This document shows, piece by piece, positions 19,454-29,026 of a DNA stretch of 64,000 nt. Under the pieces are notes generated by a model, which made no database searches, was not told the DNA's origin, and saw only the letters and a list, made by a program, of their open reading frames with translations. The position numbers and the translations under genes were made by a program. The DNA comes from CAVVST01 sp963750995 (GTDB taxonomy: Bacteria > Acidobacteriota > Vicinamibacteria > Vicinamibacterales > UBA2999), in the NCBI GenBank assembly GCA_963750995.1, contig CAVVST010000002.1, positions 186,001 through 250,000 of the forward strand, written 5' to 3'. Each line of letters opens with the position of its first letter. The first letter of the stretch is position 1.

Positions 19454-20710
19454 TCAGGAGGGAATACCGACATGCCTGGGCGGCGCAGAATTACGGTGCT
19501 GCGGTTGCGCATCGAAGGTGCGGCGGGTCAAGACACCCCGCAGGCTGACACGGCTTCCGACTTGGGCACGCACGTATTCCCATGTCAGGATCATCACACC
19601 GAAAGTGACGGGCACAATCGCATATACCGCTCCGCGACCAGACAGCCCGAAGTACGGCAAATACGCTAGCAGTGAGCCGATTTGAAATAACGGGGCAGGG
19701 AGCCACAGGCGAGGAATTACGAACGCGAGGGTCAGCGTCATGATGTCGGCGACAAAGAAATATCTGTCGTGCATCTTCGGAAGCAGATACGGCATGAGAG
19801 CGCCAGACAATGCAGCGACAAGCACGATGGTGCGCGCAGTGGGTTCGAGCCTGAGAGAGCTTCCGGCGATCGCGATGCCCGCCAATCCAGCCGCCGAGAA
19901 TCCGATAAACAGTCCCGTCCTGTAGTCGACGAGGTCCAGGGCGCTCACTATCCTCCACGGATTGGGAGAGTGCATGGCGAGCTCAGAAAAAAAATCGGCT
20001 TGGCCTTCGTAGATAGTGACAAGTTCGAACCACGGGCGGCCTGCGATAGCGGCAGGCACCATCATCAACAGATACACCATGGGGATCAGGATCAGCTGCC
20101 GGATTCTGATTTGCCTTGCGAGAATCAAGTAGAGCAGCACGGGCGAAAGAAACATCGCCTGGAGCTTGAATGCGACGGCGACGCCGAACATCGACGCGGC
20201 AGCGACTGGTGCCCTCATGATCGCGAACAACACGAATAGGGCCAGGAACGACGTGTAAATAGAATCAGCCTGACCCCACGCGAAGGCATTGACGAGTGGA
20301 GTCGGTGCGACCCACACGACCGCACCGGCGGTCGCCGCGCGGCTGTAGCTCCCTGACGAGCGGAGAACGATTTGATGAATCGTGAGCGATAGGAGTGCGA
20401 TGAAGGGGAGATTTATCAGCTTTATTGCCGCGACTTGACCAACCAACGGCACCAGCCAGCTGGCGAAGTACATGAGGTAAATGTACGGTGGCGTGTAGTC
20501 CGCGAACTCACCCGATAGGCTCGCCAGTCCGCCTGCCTGAACAGCGTCCATCCACGGTATGAAGTAATTCGCCAGGTCGCCGGTGGCCACTCCGGCGGTG
20601 AAGTTCCGTATCGGCAGCAGGGCGACTGCGGCAGCAATGCCCGCGAGCGGCAGCAGCAATACTGGGAACGAATCAGGGTCCAGCCGGAGATTTGTCAGAA
20701 GCTTGGACAT
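19454..20710 (-). CDS. Gpi18-like membrane glycosyltransferase (GT-C type)
   Basis: A 418-residue integral membrane protein with about ten hydrophobic spans. Its segments GDLANYFIPWMDAVQAGG, WGQADSIYTSFLALFVLF, FKLQAMFLSPVLLYLI and LLPKMHDRYFFVADIMTL match the COG5542 (Gpi18-like mannosyltransferase) pattern. The first loop carries the acidic residue expected in a GT-C active site. Such enzymes use polyprenyl-phosphate sugars on the outer face of the membrane. It lies between the two GDP-mannose 3,5-epimerase copies, all leftward, so it may transfer a mannose-derived residue; this link is inference. Confidence 0.8.
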   Translation of the reverse strand: MSKLLTNLRLDPDSFPVLLLPLAGIAAAVALLPIRNFTAGVATGDLANYFIPWMDAVQAGGLASLSGEFADYTPPYIYLMYFASWLVPLVGQVAAIKLINLPFIALLSLTIHQIVLRSSGSYSRAATAGAVVWVAPTPLVNAFAWGQADSIYTSFLALFVLFAIMRAPVAAASMFGVAVAFKLQAMFLSPVLLYLILARQIRIRQLILIPMVYLLMMVPAAIAGRPWFELVTIYEGQADFFSELAMHSPNPWRIVSALDLVDYRTGLFIGFSAAGLAGIAIAGSSLRLEPTARTIVLVAALSGALMPYLLPKMHDRYFFVADIMTLTLAFVIPRLWLPAPLFQIGSLLAYLPYFGLSGRGAVYAIVPVTFGVMILTWEYVRAQVGSRVSLRGVLTRRTFDAQPQHRNSAPPRHVGIPS

Positions 20711-20854
20711 AGGCAGGCTCCCTCAAGAGTGCTGCTGCCCACGGCAAGGGCCGGCGCGTGGGCGAGAGGGCGATAGGGTGCGGTTGGTTCCCACCGGCGT
20801 CACGGGTTGATGTGGCGATTCGAGCCAGGCCTCAGAGCCGGAAATACGGGGGCG

Positions 20855-21886
20855 TCACGTTGTTACGGGTGCCCTGCCGTGGTGCCGGGGGGCGCCGGCA
20901 CCGACCAAAGTGCGAGCCACCTGCTCCTCAATCCAGGGGTAGGTCCCGGCCAGTCCCTCCTCGAGCGAAATCCGCGGCTCCCAACCCAAAACCTGGCGCA
21001 GCTTGGAATTGTCGGAGTTTCGGCCGCGCACGCCCTGTGGGCCTGGCACATGCTTCTTGATGATCGAAATACCGGCCACCGTCGCGACTAAATCCGCCAG
21101 TGCGTTGATCGAAATCAAGCGGTCCTGACCGAGATTCAGCGGCTCATGGTGCTCGGATCGCATCAAACGATAAATACCCTCGACGCAATCGTCGATGTAA
21201 CAAAACGACCGCGTCTGCTCGCCGTCGCCCCAAATCTCGACCTCGGGATTCTCCGTCAGCTTCGCGGCGGCGACCTTGCGACACAGGGCGGCTGGCGCCT
21301 TCTCCCGTCCCCCGTCCCACGTTCCAAGCGGCCCGAAGATGTTATGGAAACGGACCGTCCGCGTTTCCAGGCCATGGTCTTCACGGTAATGTCCGCACAG
21401 CCGCTCTGTAATCAGCTTCTCCCAACCGTACGCATCCTGTGGCGCCGCGGGATACGCTTCGTCTTCGCGAAGTGGCTCGACGTTGACGTCGACCTGTCGA
21501 TGCTCCGGGTAGACACACGCCGAGGATGTGTACAGATACCGACGAACGCCATTTTCACGCGCGGCGTCGAGGGTATGCGTGCTGATTAAGATGTTGTTGT
21601 GCAATATCTGCGCGTGATGCGACGAGATAAACCCCATCCCGCCCATGTCCGCCGCCAGGGCGTAGACCTCCTCGATCCCGGCCGTGGCTTCCAGACACTG
21701 CTCCCACCGTCGCAGATCGAGAATCTGGAATTCGTCGGCGACCGTGACGGCATAGTCCGGCCGCTTCAGGTCAACGCCCCTGACCCAGTATCCGTGTTCC
21801 TTGAGAAACGTGACGAGATGGTGTCCGATGAAGCCGCCGGCACCGGTGACGAGGACGCGCACTCCTGAACCTCTCGAAATAGACAT
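20855..21886 (-). CDS. GDP-mannose 3,5-epimerase, copy 2 (intact)
   Basis: A 343-residue extended SDR. The NAD-binding loop is VLVTGAGGFIGHHLVTFL at the N terminus. LAADMGGMGFISSHHAQI, the catalytic Cys in SSACVYPEHRQ, YGWEKLITERLCGHY, FHNIFGPLGTWDGGREKAP, CRKVAAAKL and VPGPQGVRGRNSDNS are diagnostic for GME rather than for a general epimerase. It converts GDP-mannose to GDP-L-galactose/gulose in the cytoplasm. It is the first gene after the sugar-transferase initiator. Most DNA differences from copy 1 are in third codon positions, so both copies have been kept under selection for some time. Confidence 0.92.
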   Translation of the reverse strand: MSISRGSGVRVLVTGAGGFIGHHLVTFLKEHGYWVRGVDLKRPDYAVTVADEFQILDLRRWEQCLEATAGIEEVYALAADMGGMGFISSHHAQILHNNILISTHTLDAARENGVRRYLYTSSACVYPEHRQVDVNVEPLREDEAYPAAPQDAYGWEKLITERLCGHYREDHGLETRTVRFHNIFGPLGTWDGGREKAPAALCRKVAAAKLTENPEVEIWGDGEQTRSFCYIDDCVEGIYRLMRSEHHEPLNLGQDRLISINALADLVATVAGISIIKKHVPGPQGVRGRNSDNSKLRQVLGWEPRISLEEGLAGTYPWIEEQVARTLVGAGAPRHHGRAPVTT

Positions 21887-21925
21887 GACGAGCTCTCCAT
21901 CGGCCAGGGCTATTGTCTTGCGATG

Positions 21926-23437
21926 TTACGTCGCGCCATTGCCGCTCAACACGGCGGGAAACGTCCTTATCAAGATCTGGGCATCCATCGCGAGTGACCA
22001 TCGATCGATGTACTCGAGGTCGAGCTCCACCCACCGCTCGAAATCAAGGTTACTGCGACCCTGCACCTGCCACAAACAGGTGATTCCAGGTCGCATACTG
22101 AAGCGCCGCATGTCAGACGGTCGAGTAATGCGATGAACGTCGCGCCACGGCAGCGGTCGCGGGCCGACGAGAGACATGTCCCCGATCAGCACATTCCAAA
22201 GCTGCGGGATCTCATCGATAGATGATTTACGTAGAAACCGCCCTAACGGAGTGATCCGCGGGTCGTTGCGAATCTTGAAGACTGGACCGCGCGCTTCGTT
22301 CCGCTCCTCTAGCAAGGCTTGAAGCCGGTCGGCATCGGCAGACATGGATCGGAATTTGTACATGCGGAACGGACGCCTGCCGAGCCCGGCTCGCCCCTGG
22401 GTGAACACGATAGGACCGGAACTCGTCAGCTTAATCGCCGCCGCCACGATCAGCATAAGCGGAGTCAACAGAAGCAACGCGATCGTTGCACCCACGATAT
22501 CGATCGCGCGCTTGATCAGGAGTTGCGGCCCGTCCGGCGTCACGTGCATGGCGACGAACGCGCGGTCGCCGTGGAGGTCGTATCTCGGAAACGCGACCGT
22601 ATGCTTAAACATGTCCGCCGCGTATTTGGCTTGGACCCCCGCGCGCTCGCACACGGTGATCGCGTACTGAATCCGGTCATAGCGGGATTTGACCGGAAGG
22701 GCGACGACGACTTCGTCAATCACATCCCGCATAAGCAACTGCTCGAGCTGATCGAGCGGCGCGAACGGCGGCAGCGGGGCCCCTCCACGCCAAGGAGCGT
22801 CGCTCGACGCGTCATCGAGGAATGCGACGACTTCGTATCTGTGCAGCCCCTGAAACTGGATGTCCTCGTAAGCGCGGCGTGCGATATCACCAGTGCCAAT
22901 AATGACGGCGCGACGCGGATGCCGTCGGTGCACGCGTTCGAGCGCCCGTCGAGACGTCCGAAACAACAAACACAGAGTCAGCGACGCAAGCCAGAACCGG
23001 GGCAGGCTCGAGACCACCGCAGTCTCGCCGGTCAGCAAAAACGCGAACGCCAAGCCGGATCCCGTCGACGTGGCGGCCAAAACGCGAATCGCCTCGGCCT
23101 CAGGCCGACGGATGCGAGAGACCTCGTAGAGGCCGTAGAGGTAGAAAACTAGGGGCCACATGCCCGCGACCAGGAGCACGAACAAAACGTTTCGTCCGGT
23201 CATTGGCATCGACAGAAAACTGCCGAGCCCGCCGTCGCCAACGGAGGGATGGGCGCTCACTAGCGCGAGCGCGGCTACCGACCCGCCAAGGGCGTCGAAC
23301 CAGGCGATAAGGCCGGCGCCTCGCACGCGCTCGGTCTGGCTGCGGTCGCCTCGGACAGTGTGCCGTTCCTGGGAGGGTAAACCGGAGGAGGGAACGACGT
23401 CGTCTGAAACTGAAAAGGTGGCAGTCGTATCCTGCAA
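21926..23437 (-). CDS. Polyprenyl-phosphate sugar-1-phosphate transferase (exopolysaccharide initiator)
   Basis: A 503-residue WbaP/WcaJ-type protein. About five spans fill the N-terminal ~170 residues. A Rossmann-like central domain starts at AVIIGTGDIARRAYEDIQ. The C-terminal catalytic domain (~300-500) has KRAIDIVGATIALLLL, the GLGRRPFRMYKFRSM loop, the Asp-Glu pair in KSSIDEIPQLWNVLIG, and DMSLVGPRPLPWRDV. It attaches the first sugar phosphate to undecaprenyl phosphate and so starts each repeat unit. It is the first gene of the leftward polysaccharide locus, so the promoter for the whole set should lie between 23438 and about 23600. Confidence 0.93.
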   Translation of the reverse strand: MQDTTATFSVSDDVVPSSGLPSQERHTVRGDRSQTERVRGAGLIAWFDALGGSVAALALVSAHPSVGDGGLGSFLSMPMTGRNVLFVLLVAGMWPLVFYLYGLYEVSRIRRPEAEAIRVLAATSTGSGLAFAFLLTGETAVVSSLPRFWLASLTLCLLFRTSRRALERVHRRHPRRAVIIGTGDIARRAYEDIQFQGLHRYEVVAFLDDASSDAPWRGGAPLPPFAPLDQLEQLLMRDVIDEVVVALPVKSRYDRIQYAITVCERAGVQAKYAADMFKHTVAFPRYDLHGDRAFVAMHVTPDGPQLLIKRAIDIVGATIALLLLTPLMLIVAAAIKLTSSGPIVFTQGRAGLGRRPFRMYKFRSMSADADRLQALLEERNEARGPVFKIRNDPRITPLGRFLRKSSIDEIPQLWNVLIGDMSLVGPRPLPWRDVHRITRPSDMRRFSMRPGITCLWQVQGRSNLDFERWVELDLEYIDRWSLAMDAQILIRTFPAVLSGNGAT

Positions 23438-24256
23438 GAGGGTGTTAGGGATGCAGAATCAAGGCCACGTCGCGTAAATGACGTCATAATGTTGCCGACA
23501 AGACACATTGGCACTCTTGATGTGTTAGCTCTCCTTTCTTCCGTGTCATCACTAATCGGGTGTCACGTAATTTTTATTCACCCGCGTAGTCAAACCATAC
23601 GTTCGACTTCCGACTTTTCTACTCCTCCCGCGGGTGCTCCTGAATCAACGGCAGCGGGCCACGGCGAAGGTCGCCGTCGCGCGGGAGAGGCCACACCCGA
23701 GCAGCCAGAGCCACTCGCCGATCTGGGAGGTATTCTTGCGGAGGGCAGACTAATGTCACCGAATGAGGAGACTTTCTCCACTTTGTCTACCTGCCCGAAA
23801 GCGTTGGTCCGGAGCCTCCGGCTGCCCATCATTGATCTCTCGGAGGGCGCTTTCACGAAGCTGCAATTGCTGATGCCGGGCGAAACTGCGGCCCCCGGCA
23901 GGGCAACGGACAGACCGGAACGCCCACCCCGCAGAGCGCGAGTGCGGCGTTCAAGATGGAGAGATTGATCGAATTTGCTTTGGGGTGAAAAAGGTTCAGC
24001 AGTATCCTGCACCGATTGACCAAGCGTACCACAATGTTTTGGATGCTCATGGGGGTGACGGCTGCCATCCTGGCGTTGGGCAGCGCTGCGCTGGCTGCCG
24101 GCATCGAACAGGCGGAGAGCGTGCGCAACGCCGACCTGTAGCGTTTGGTGGATACGACGACTCCCTTCCGACAACAGGAACCCCGACCTACCGAATCGTG
24201 TGCCCTGACCCACTCAGACAGACAGGTGCCTGTAAGCGCGCAGCGTGCGGAACTCT
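23438..24256. other. Intergenic region of ~820 bp upstream of the polysaccharide operon
   Basis: No convincing full-length gene is seen. The first 150 bases are AT-rich (an ATTTTTATT run near 23570) and probably hold the leftward operon promoter. Several open frames between 23489 and 24213 on both strands have no motif or sensible composition. A short signal-peptide-like frame at 24034-24141 is listed separately. The region may be the relic of a lost gene. Confidence 0.5.
24034..24141 (+). CDS. Small hydrophobic ORF, 35 codons, signal-peptide-like
   Basis: The reading begins MFWMLMGVTAAILALGSAAL and ends AGIEQAESVRNADL. It has the layout of a secretion signal with an AxA-like cleavage region but then stops almost at once. 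The frame is open upstream to 23989 with basic residues (RLTKRT), which would improve the signal. It could be a tiny secreted or membrane peptide, or the N terminus of a decayed exported protein. No clear ribosome-binding site is seen. Confidence 0.2.
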   Translation: MFWMLMGVTAAILALGSAALAAGIEQAESVRNADL

Positions 24257-25033
24257 CTACTGAATCAGCCATAAGCTGAAGTTGCGCCACGCCGAGCTCG
24301 GCGCGACGAACGTGAAGAACAGAAAGAGCCACATGAACGCGCCGATGCCGCCCCAGAGCGACACAGGGTGGATGCGACCCATCGTCAATCGATCGTGAAT
24401 CGCGCTCAGCGATAACAGGACGAGGTTGCTGATCGGTGCGAGGATGCCCCCGCCAACTTGGAACGCTGGATAGTGACCGACGACATGCGCGATAGGCGCA
24501 CCAGCTATTGGGCCGAGCATTGCCAGCGCCATGAGCCGCTTATGCACGTCAGGGCGGCGCCTGGACCACAGGGCTGCCCCTACCAGCGCGGCGAATAACC
24601 CAAAGGCATTTGCGGGCGCGAGAATAAGCGCCGGGTCCACGGCCGTGCCCCGCCGCACTAGATCTCCGCTGAGATCGAATCCCCGCCGTGCCTCTTCGAC
24701 ATTCGTGACGAATCCGGAGACGACAAACACAATCCCGACCAGGAGTCCAACCACCCCAAGGCGTCGATGTGTTGAGGTGCGACCGGTGGCGACGAGTGTT
24801 GTCTGCGCCAGAAACAAAAGAACCCACGCCGACGACGCAATGGTGTGCGTCGCCACAAACGCCGTCATCGGCAGTGGCAGGTTTCGGCTCGTGGGGTCGA
24901 TGATCGACGGTCCGAAACCGGCAAGACAGATCAGAACGACGAGGATTCCAACCGCGATATAGAACTTGTGCTCGCCTGCGCGCCGGTGTGTCGTGACGTT
25001 CGGCGCCGACGCTACTGCGACACCAGCCCCCAT
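24257..25033 (-). CDS. Predicted multi-span inner-membrane protein
   Basis: A 258-residue protein with about seven hydrophobic segments (for example YIAVGILVVLICLAGFG and GVVGLLVGIVFVVSGFV). Paired histidines lie at membrane edges (VATHTIASSAWVLL, TSTHRRLG, VHKRLM, HVVGH). This spacing resembles small cytochrome-b-like or DUF2306-like membrane proteins, but I cannot assign a family with certainty. The ATG at 25033 is chosen because GGGAGG lies seven bases before it; an upstream ATG at 25090 has no such signal. It stands alone between the polysaccharide locus and the sensor-kinase genes. Confidence 0.65.
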   Translation of the reverse strand: MGAGVAVASAPNVTTHRRAGEHKFYIAVGILVVLICLAGFGPSIIDPTSRNLPLPMTAFVATHTIASSAWVLLFLAQTTLVATGRTSTHRRLGVVGLLVGIVFVVSGFVTNVEEARRGFDLSGDLVRRGTAVDPALILAPANAFGLFAALVGAALWSRRRPDVHKRLMALAMLGPIAGAPIAHVVGHYPAFQVGGGILAPISNLVLLSLSAIHDRLTMGRIHPVSLWGGIGAFMWLFLFFTFVAPSSAWRNFSLWLIQ

Positions 25034-25220
25034 TGGCAATCCTCCCTCAGACGCCGCGTAGCAGACATTGATGGCCCTTAGACGGGACATGTGAACTGGT
25101 AGTCACAGCGGAACAAAAATACAGGCGTGCGCACCGTCGTGCTGTCCCGTTTTGCACAAGGTCACAGACGTATACGGTCGCCACGCAATGTCTTGAAAAT
25201 CACGGCCCCGACAGAACACG

Positions 25221-25592
25221 TCACGTCGACTCCGTCCATATCCGCTTGATGGCCACAATCAACTCGGCTGCAGCAGACTTGTGGAAGAAGCCTGATGCGC
25301 CGGCCGCCAGCGCCTCATCCCTGAAGGCCTCGTCGGTCATGGCGGTGATCACGATGACCTTCGCGCGCGGATGGTTCTGCGTGATCCGGCGGCAGACATC
25401 CAGCCCACTGACGTCCGGCAGGTTCAGGTCCACGACGATCACGACCGGTTGAAGCTGTGCGGCGGCGGCGGCGGCCTCGCGGCCCTCGCCGATGACGCCA
25501 ACCACGTCGCAGTCGGGCGAAAGCACGTGGCCGAGCGCCCGCGCGACACCTGGATGATCCTCGACAAGCAGGACGCGGGGACGAGCCGGCAC
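25221..25592 (-). CDS. Single-domain response regulator (receiver only)
   Basis: A 123-residue CheY-like receiver. It has the acidic pair in LLVEDHPGVARAL, the phospho-acceptor Asp in VIVVDLNLPDVSGLDV, the Thr/Ser switch position in VIVITAMTD, and the lysine in GFFHKSAAAELI. The fold resembles the NarL type but there is no DNA-binding domain. Its GTG start overlaps the TAG stop of the hybrid kinase by one base, so the two are co-translated and it is probably a phosphorelay partner of that kinase. Confidence 0.88.
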   Translation of the reverse strand: MPARPRVLLVEDHPGVARALGHVLSPDCDVVGVIGEGREAAAAAAQLQPVVIVVDLNLPDVSGLDVCRRITQNHPRAKVIVITAMTDEAFRDEALAAGASGFFHKSAAAELIVAIKRIWTEST

Positions 25593-28500
25593 TACGGACC
25601 CGGGCGAAGGCCAGCGCCGCGGGAGGCGTGAAAAGCCAGCAGATGATCGAGCAACAGTTGCGTGTCGATCCCCTTGACAAAGAACGCGGCCGCTCCCGCA
25701 TGCTCGATCGCTTCCGCGATCTCGTTCCGAGGCAGCGTCGACACGCCGAGGATCCGGATGTCGGGAAGTTCAGCGTGGATGCGCACCGTCGCCTCGACGC
25801 CGTCCATGTGCGGCATCGAGACGTCCATGAGGATGACATCCGGCCGCAGCGTATACGCGTGGGCGATAGCCTCGAAACCGTTGGAGGCATCGCCGACCAC
25901 CGAGAACTCCGGCCGCTGATGAAGCATCTCACGCAGCGCCTGCCTGACCGGCGCGTGATCGTCGACGATGAGAATCCTGAGGGCGTCCGGCGACGCGCGA
26001 CCATCGTCGACCGCCGATGCCGTTCCGACATGGGCGAGGCTCAACTCGTTCGCGGCGGCGACGTTACCCTGCACCGCCTCCCGCGGCACGACAAGGCGGA
26101 CGCGAGTCCCCGATCCGGGAGAGCTCTCGACGTCCAGGCGGCCGCCGAGCAGCGTCAACCGCTCCCGGATGCGGAACAACCCCCAGCCCATCTGGGCGGC
26201 ATTCGATCGATCGTGCAGTCTCGCCGGCTCGAATCCGACCCCCTGATCCGTTACGGTGATGCACAGCTGATCGTCGGCATCGAGCTCCAACCGCAACGAG
26301 ACGCGATCCGTCTGCGCGTATTTGACGGCGTTGAAGAGCAGCTCTCGGACCGACTCGAAGAGCAGCGTGCGGACATCTTTCTGCGCGGAATCCGCGCGCG
26401 GATCGGCGCTGACGTCGACACTCAGCTTGTACTTTTCTTGCGTCCACTTCGCCAGCCACGTGAGGGCGGCAGGAAGTCCGGAACGTTGCAAGACGGGAGG
26501 AAACAGCTCTACGTTCAGCGACCGCGCGACGGCGATCGCTTCGTCGAGCTGCTGCTTGGCCTCCGCAAGCAGCTCGCTCGGTGCAGTTCGGGCCTCGTGC
26601 TCCCGCTTCAGCTGGTGTTCGAGGTTCAACGCCACGATGACCAGGAGCTGCTGGAGCCCATCGTGCAGCGTCCTGGCGATCTGCTCGCGCGCATGGTGTT
26701 CGGCGAGCGTCAGGTCCCGCGCCATCCGACTCAGTTGCGTCGTACGGTATTCCAGTTCGTTCGTGCGCTCCTGAAGGGCCGCCGCGGCACGCTGGCGTTC
26801 GGTGATGTCGGTCACGAACGCGAACACCTGTCCGCCGCCCGGCGTGGGCACGTGATTGATGGTGACTTCGATCGGGAACCTCGACCCGTCGCTGTGTATG
26901 CCGACGAGGTCGAAGGCGCCCGCAGAGCTCGTGCCAATACGAAAAAGGCCTGGTATCAAGCACTCGATCGGCTGGCCGATCAGCTCTCCGGCGGACCAGC
27001 GGAACATCACCTCGACCGCACGATTCGTAAAGACGAGCATCCCCCGCGCGTCTGCCGACGCGATGCCCTGCGTGGCGGTCTCGAGCAGCGTTCGCAGCGT
27101 GCGATCGTATTCCTCGTCGCGACGCGCCTGGAGATCCTCCTCCGTCCTGCGGCGCTCAGTGATGTCCAGTTCGAGTCCAGTGAGCCGCGTGACGTGCCCA
27201 GTACCGTCGCGGTCGGCTCGTCCCAGGCTCTGCACCCATAGCAGGGCGCCATCAGGGCGCAGAAACCGGTAAGTGTGATCCCACCTGTCCCCCGTCCGCA
27301 GGATGTCTTCGTACATGCCCAGGATGCCCGGGCGGTCTTCGACGTGCACACGCTCGAGCCAGGTCTCGAATAATGGCGGTTCTTCCGGAGTGAACCCGAA
27401 TCGCGTACGGAAGGTGTGATCCCAATCGGCGTCATTGGTGCGGAGGTCCCATGTCCAGGAGCCCCCTGCCGACGCTTCGAGCGCAAGGCTCAGCCGCGTT
27501 TTCTGCTCGCGGAGTGTCGCTTCGGCGCGGCTGCGCTCGACGGCGTCCCAGGTCCGCTGGGCGACGTCGCGAACGAACTCAATTTCCCTTGGCGTCCAGG
27601 CGCGCGGTGCGTCATGGTTGGCACCGAACGCGGCCACCATCTGCCCGTCTTTGAACAGCCCCAGGCCGACAAACGACGCGATCTGCTGCGACCGGAACGC
27701 CGCCCGGTCCTCGTCGCTGAGCCGCTGATCCGCTTGCACGTCGCTGACGACGATGATTTCGCCGCGCTGGATGGGCTCGCGCAGCGCGGCTGTGCCCATG
27801 GTGACTCGCAGCGGCCATCCGACAAGCGGCTCGACGCCTCTGGTGTGCTCGCGCCGAATGATGTATTCGCCGCCCTCGAGTTCCGCGTAGGCGGCGCGGG
27901 CGGCGCCGAGGTAGTCGCCAAGCTGCCGTGCGGCAGTTTGCTGGATGGCCGAGGCGTCGCTCAACCCGCGGAGCTCGTCGCTCAACCGGAGCAGGAATGC
28001 CAGCCGTTCTTCGTTCGCCCGCAGTTCGGCTTCCGCCTTGCGGTGCTCCAGCGTCGCCCAGACTCGATCCGCGACTCCCTGGACGAGGGCAATCTCGTCG
28101 GGCATCCACAGGCGTGGCGAGCGGCTGTGAATTCCGAAAGAGGCGACGAACCGGCCGTCCTTGATAAGGAGCGGACAGATGTAGGCCCTGATACCCGCCG
28201 CCGCCAGCGCCACGCGCTCCTCTGCCGTGTGCGACCCGGCCGACGTGTCATTGACCGCCAGCGTCCAGCCCTTCAGGATGTCTGCCGTGCGGCTGCCGCC
28301 CAGACGGCTCCACGGGAATCGGCCGGCCATCGAGGGCACACCGTCCACGTAGTCGTGGACGACGGTGCAGTCGTCGCCCTCGATCTCGCAGTAGGCCACG
28401 CGATTGACGCGGAGGTGTGTGCCGAGCAGGCGGCATGTCTCGTGAACAATTTGCGCAGGATCGGGTAACTGGCGGACGGTGTCAGTCAGGCGTCGCAGGA

Positions 28501-29026
28501 ACGCTTGCCGGCTCTCGCTCCGGCCCAGCGCCTCTTCCGCGCGAGCCCGCTCGGCGGCCGACCACATCCGCTCGGCGGTCACTTCAATCAATGCGATCTG
28601 ATCGCGAGTCCAGGTCCGCGGCGTGGCGCTATGGACGCCGAATGAGCCGAGCCATTGGCCGCCCTTAATCAGCGGCGCGCCGACGAACGCCGCCGTCTCA
28701 CCCGCGAGTAACTGCTCGCGTTCCGCGGGCGTGAATCGCGGATCGGCACTGACGTCGTCGACGGCAACCGTTTCGCCGCGGCGGCACGCGTCGACGATGG
28801 CCTTGCTGTATCGGCCAACCGAGCCTCGAGCGGCAACCGGGGCGACCCGGTCGACATAGGAGCGGCTGATGACGAACTCGTCGCCATCGATGTAGGTGTA
28901 GTGGACGCGGCTGGCGCCGAGATGCTGCCCGATCAGGCGGACGGCGACTTCCTGGATCTCCACCGGGTCCTTCAGGGGCCGCAGTTGCTCGTTGAGCGTG
29001 ATCAGGAATTGCCACTCGGCGGACAT
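25592..29026 (-). CDS. Hybrid histidine kinase: GAF-GAF-GAF-PAS-PAS-HisKA_3-HATPase-REC
   Basis: A 1144-residue soluble kinase. Three GAF-like repeats occupy roughly 1-165, 170-335 and 340-505; they share DDVSADPRF / VSDVQADQRL-type motifs and F-GVHS / F-GIHS segments. Two PAS domains follow (about 515-635, WTWDLRTNDADWDHTF; and 650-765). The dimerisation domain has the phospho-histidine in IARTLHDGLQQLL near 795. The ATPase domain has FNAVKYA (N box) and VTDQGVGFEP (G1). A C-terminal receiver has VILMDVSMPHMDGVEA. No membrane span is seen, so the signal is cytoplasmic. The HisKA_3 type usually pairs with NarL-like receivers, as found in the overlapping next gene. Confidence 0.92.
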   Translation of the reverse strand: MSAEWQFLITLNEQLRPLKDPVEIQEVAVRLIGQHLGASRVHYTYIDGDEFVISRSYVDRVAPVAARGSVGRYSKAIVDACRRGETVAVDDVSADPRFTPAEREQLLAGETAAFVGAPLIKGGQWLGSFGVHSATPRTWTRDQIALIEVTAERMWSAAERARAEEALGRSESRQAFLRRLTDTVRQLPDPAQIVHETCRLLGTHLRVNRVAYCEIEGDDCTVVHDYVDGVPSMAGRFPWSRLGGSRTADILKGWTLAVNDTSAGSHTAEERVALAAAGIRAYICPLLIKDGRFVASFGIHSRSPRLWMPDEIALVQGVADRVWATLEHRKAEAELRANEERLAFLLRLSDELRGLSDASAIQQTAARQLGDYLGAARAAYAELEGGEYIIRREHTRGVEPLVGWPLRVTMGTAALREPIQRGEIIVVSDVQADQRLSDEDRAAFRSQQIASFVGLGLFKDGQMVAAFGANHDAPRAWTPREIEFVRDVAQRTWDAVERSRAEATLREQKTRLSLALEASAGGSWTWDLRTNDADWDHTFRTRFGFTPEEPPLFETWLERVHVEDRPGILGMYEDILRTGDRWDHTYRFLRPDGALLWVQSLGRADRDGTGHVTRLTGLELDITERRRTEEDLQARRDEEYDRTLRTLLETATQGIASADARGMLVFTNRAVEVMFRWSAGELIGQPIECLIPGLFRIGTSSAGAFDLVGIHSDGSRFPIEVTINHVPTPGGGQVFAFVTDITERQRAAAALQERTNELEYRTTQLSRMARDLTLAEHHAREQIARTLHDGLQQLLVIVALNLEHQLKREHEARTAPSELLAEAKQQLDEAIAVARSLNVELFPPVLQRSGLPAALTWLAKWTQEKYKLSVDVSADPRADSAQKDVRTLLFESVRELLFNAVKYAQTDRVSLRLELDADDQLCITVTDQGVGFEPARLHDRSNAAQMGWGLFRIRERLTLLGGRLDVESSPGSGTRVRLVVPREAVQGNVAAANELSLAHVGTASAVDDGRASPDALRILIVDDHAPVRQALREMLHQRPEFSVVGDASNGFEAIAHAYTLRPDVILMDVSMPHMDGVEATVRIHAELPDIRILGVSTLPRNEIAEAIEHAGAAAFFVKGIDTQLLLDHLLAFHASRGAGLRPGP

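Noticed and set aside
23508..23525. TGGCAC near the polysaccharide operon promoter region, possible sigma-54 site
   Set aside because: The -12 element reads GATGT instead of TTGCT, so GC is lacking at the right spacing, and it points rightwards, away from the operon.
25628..27241. A 537-codon rightward open frame
   Set aside because: It lies antisense inside the hybrid kinase gene and has no family motif; long shadow frames are common at this GC content.
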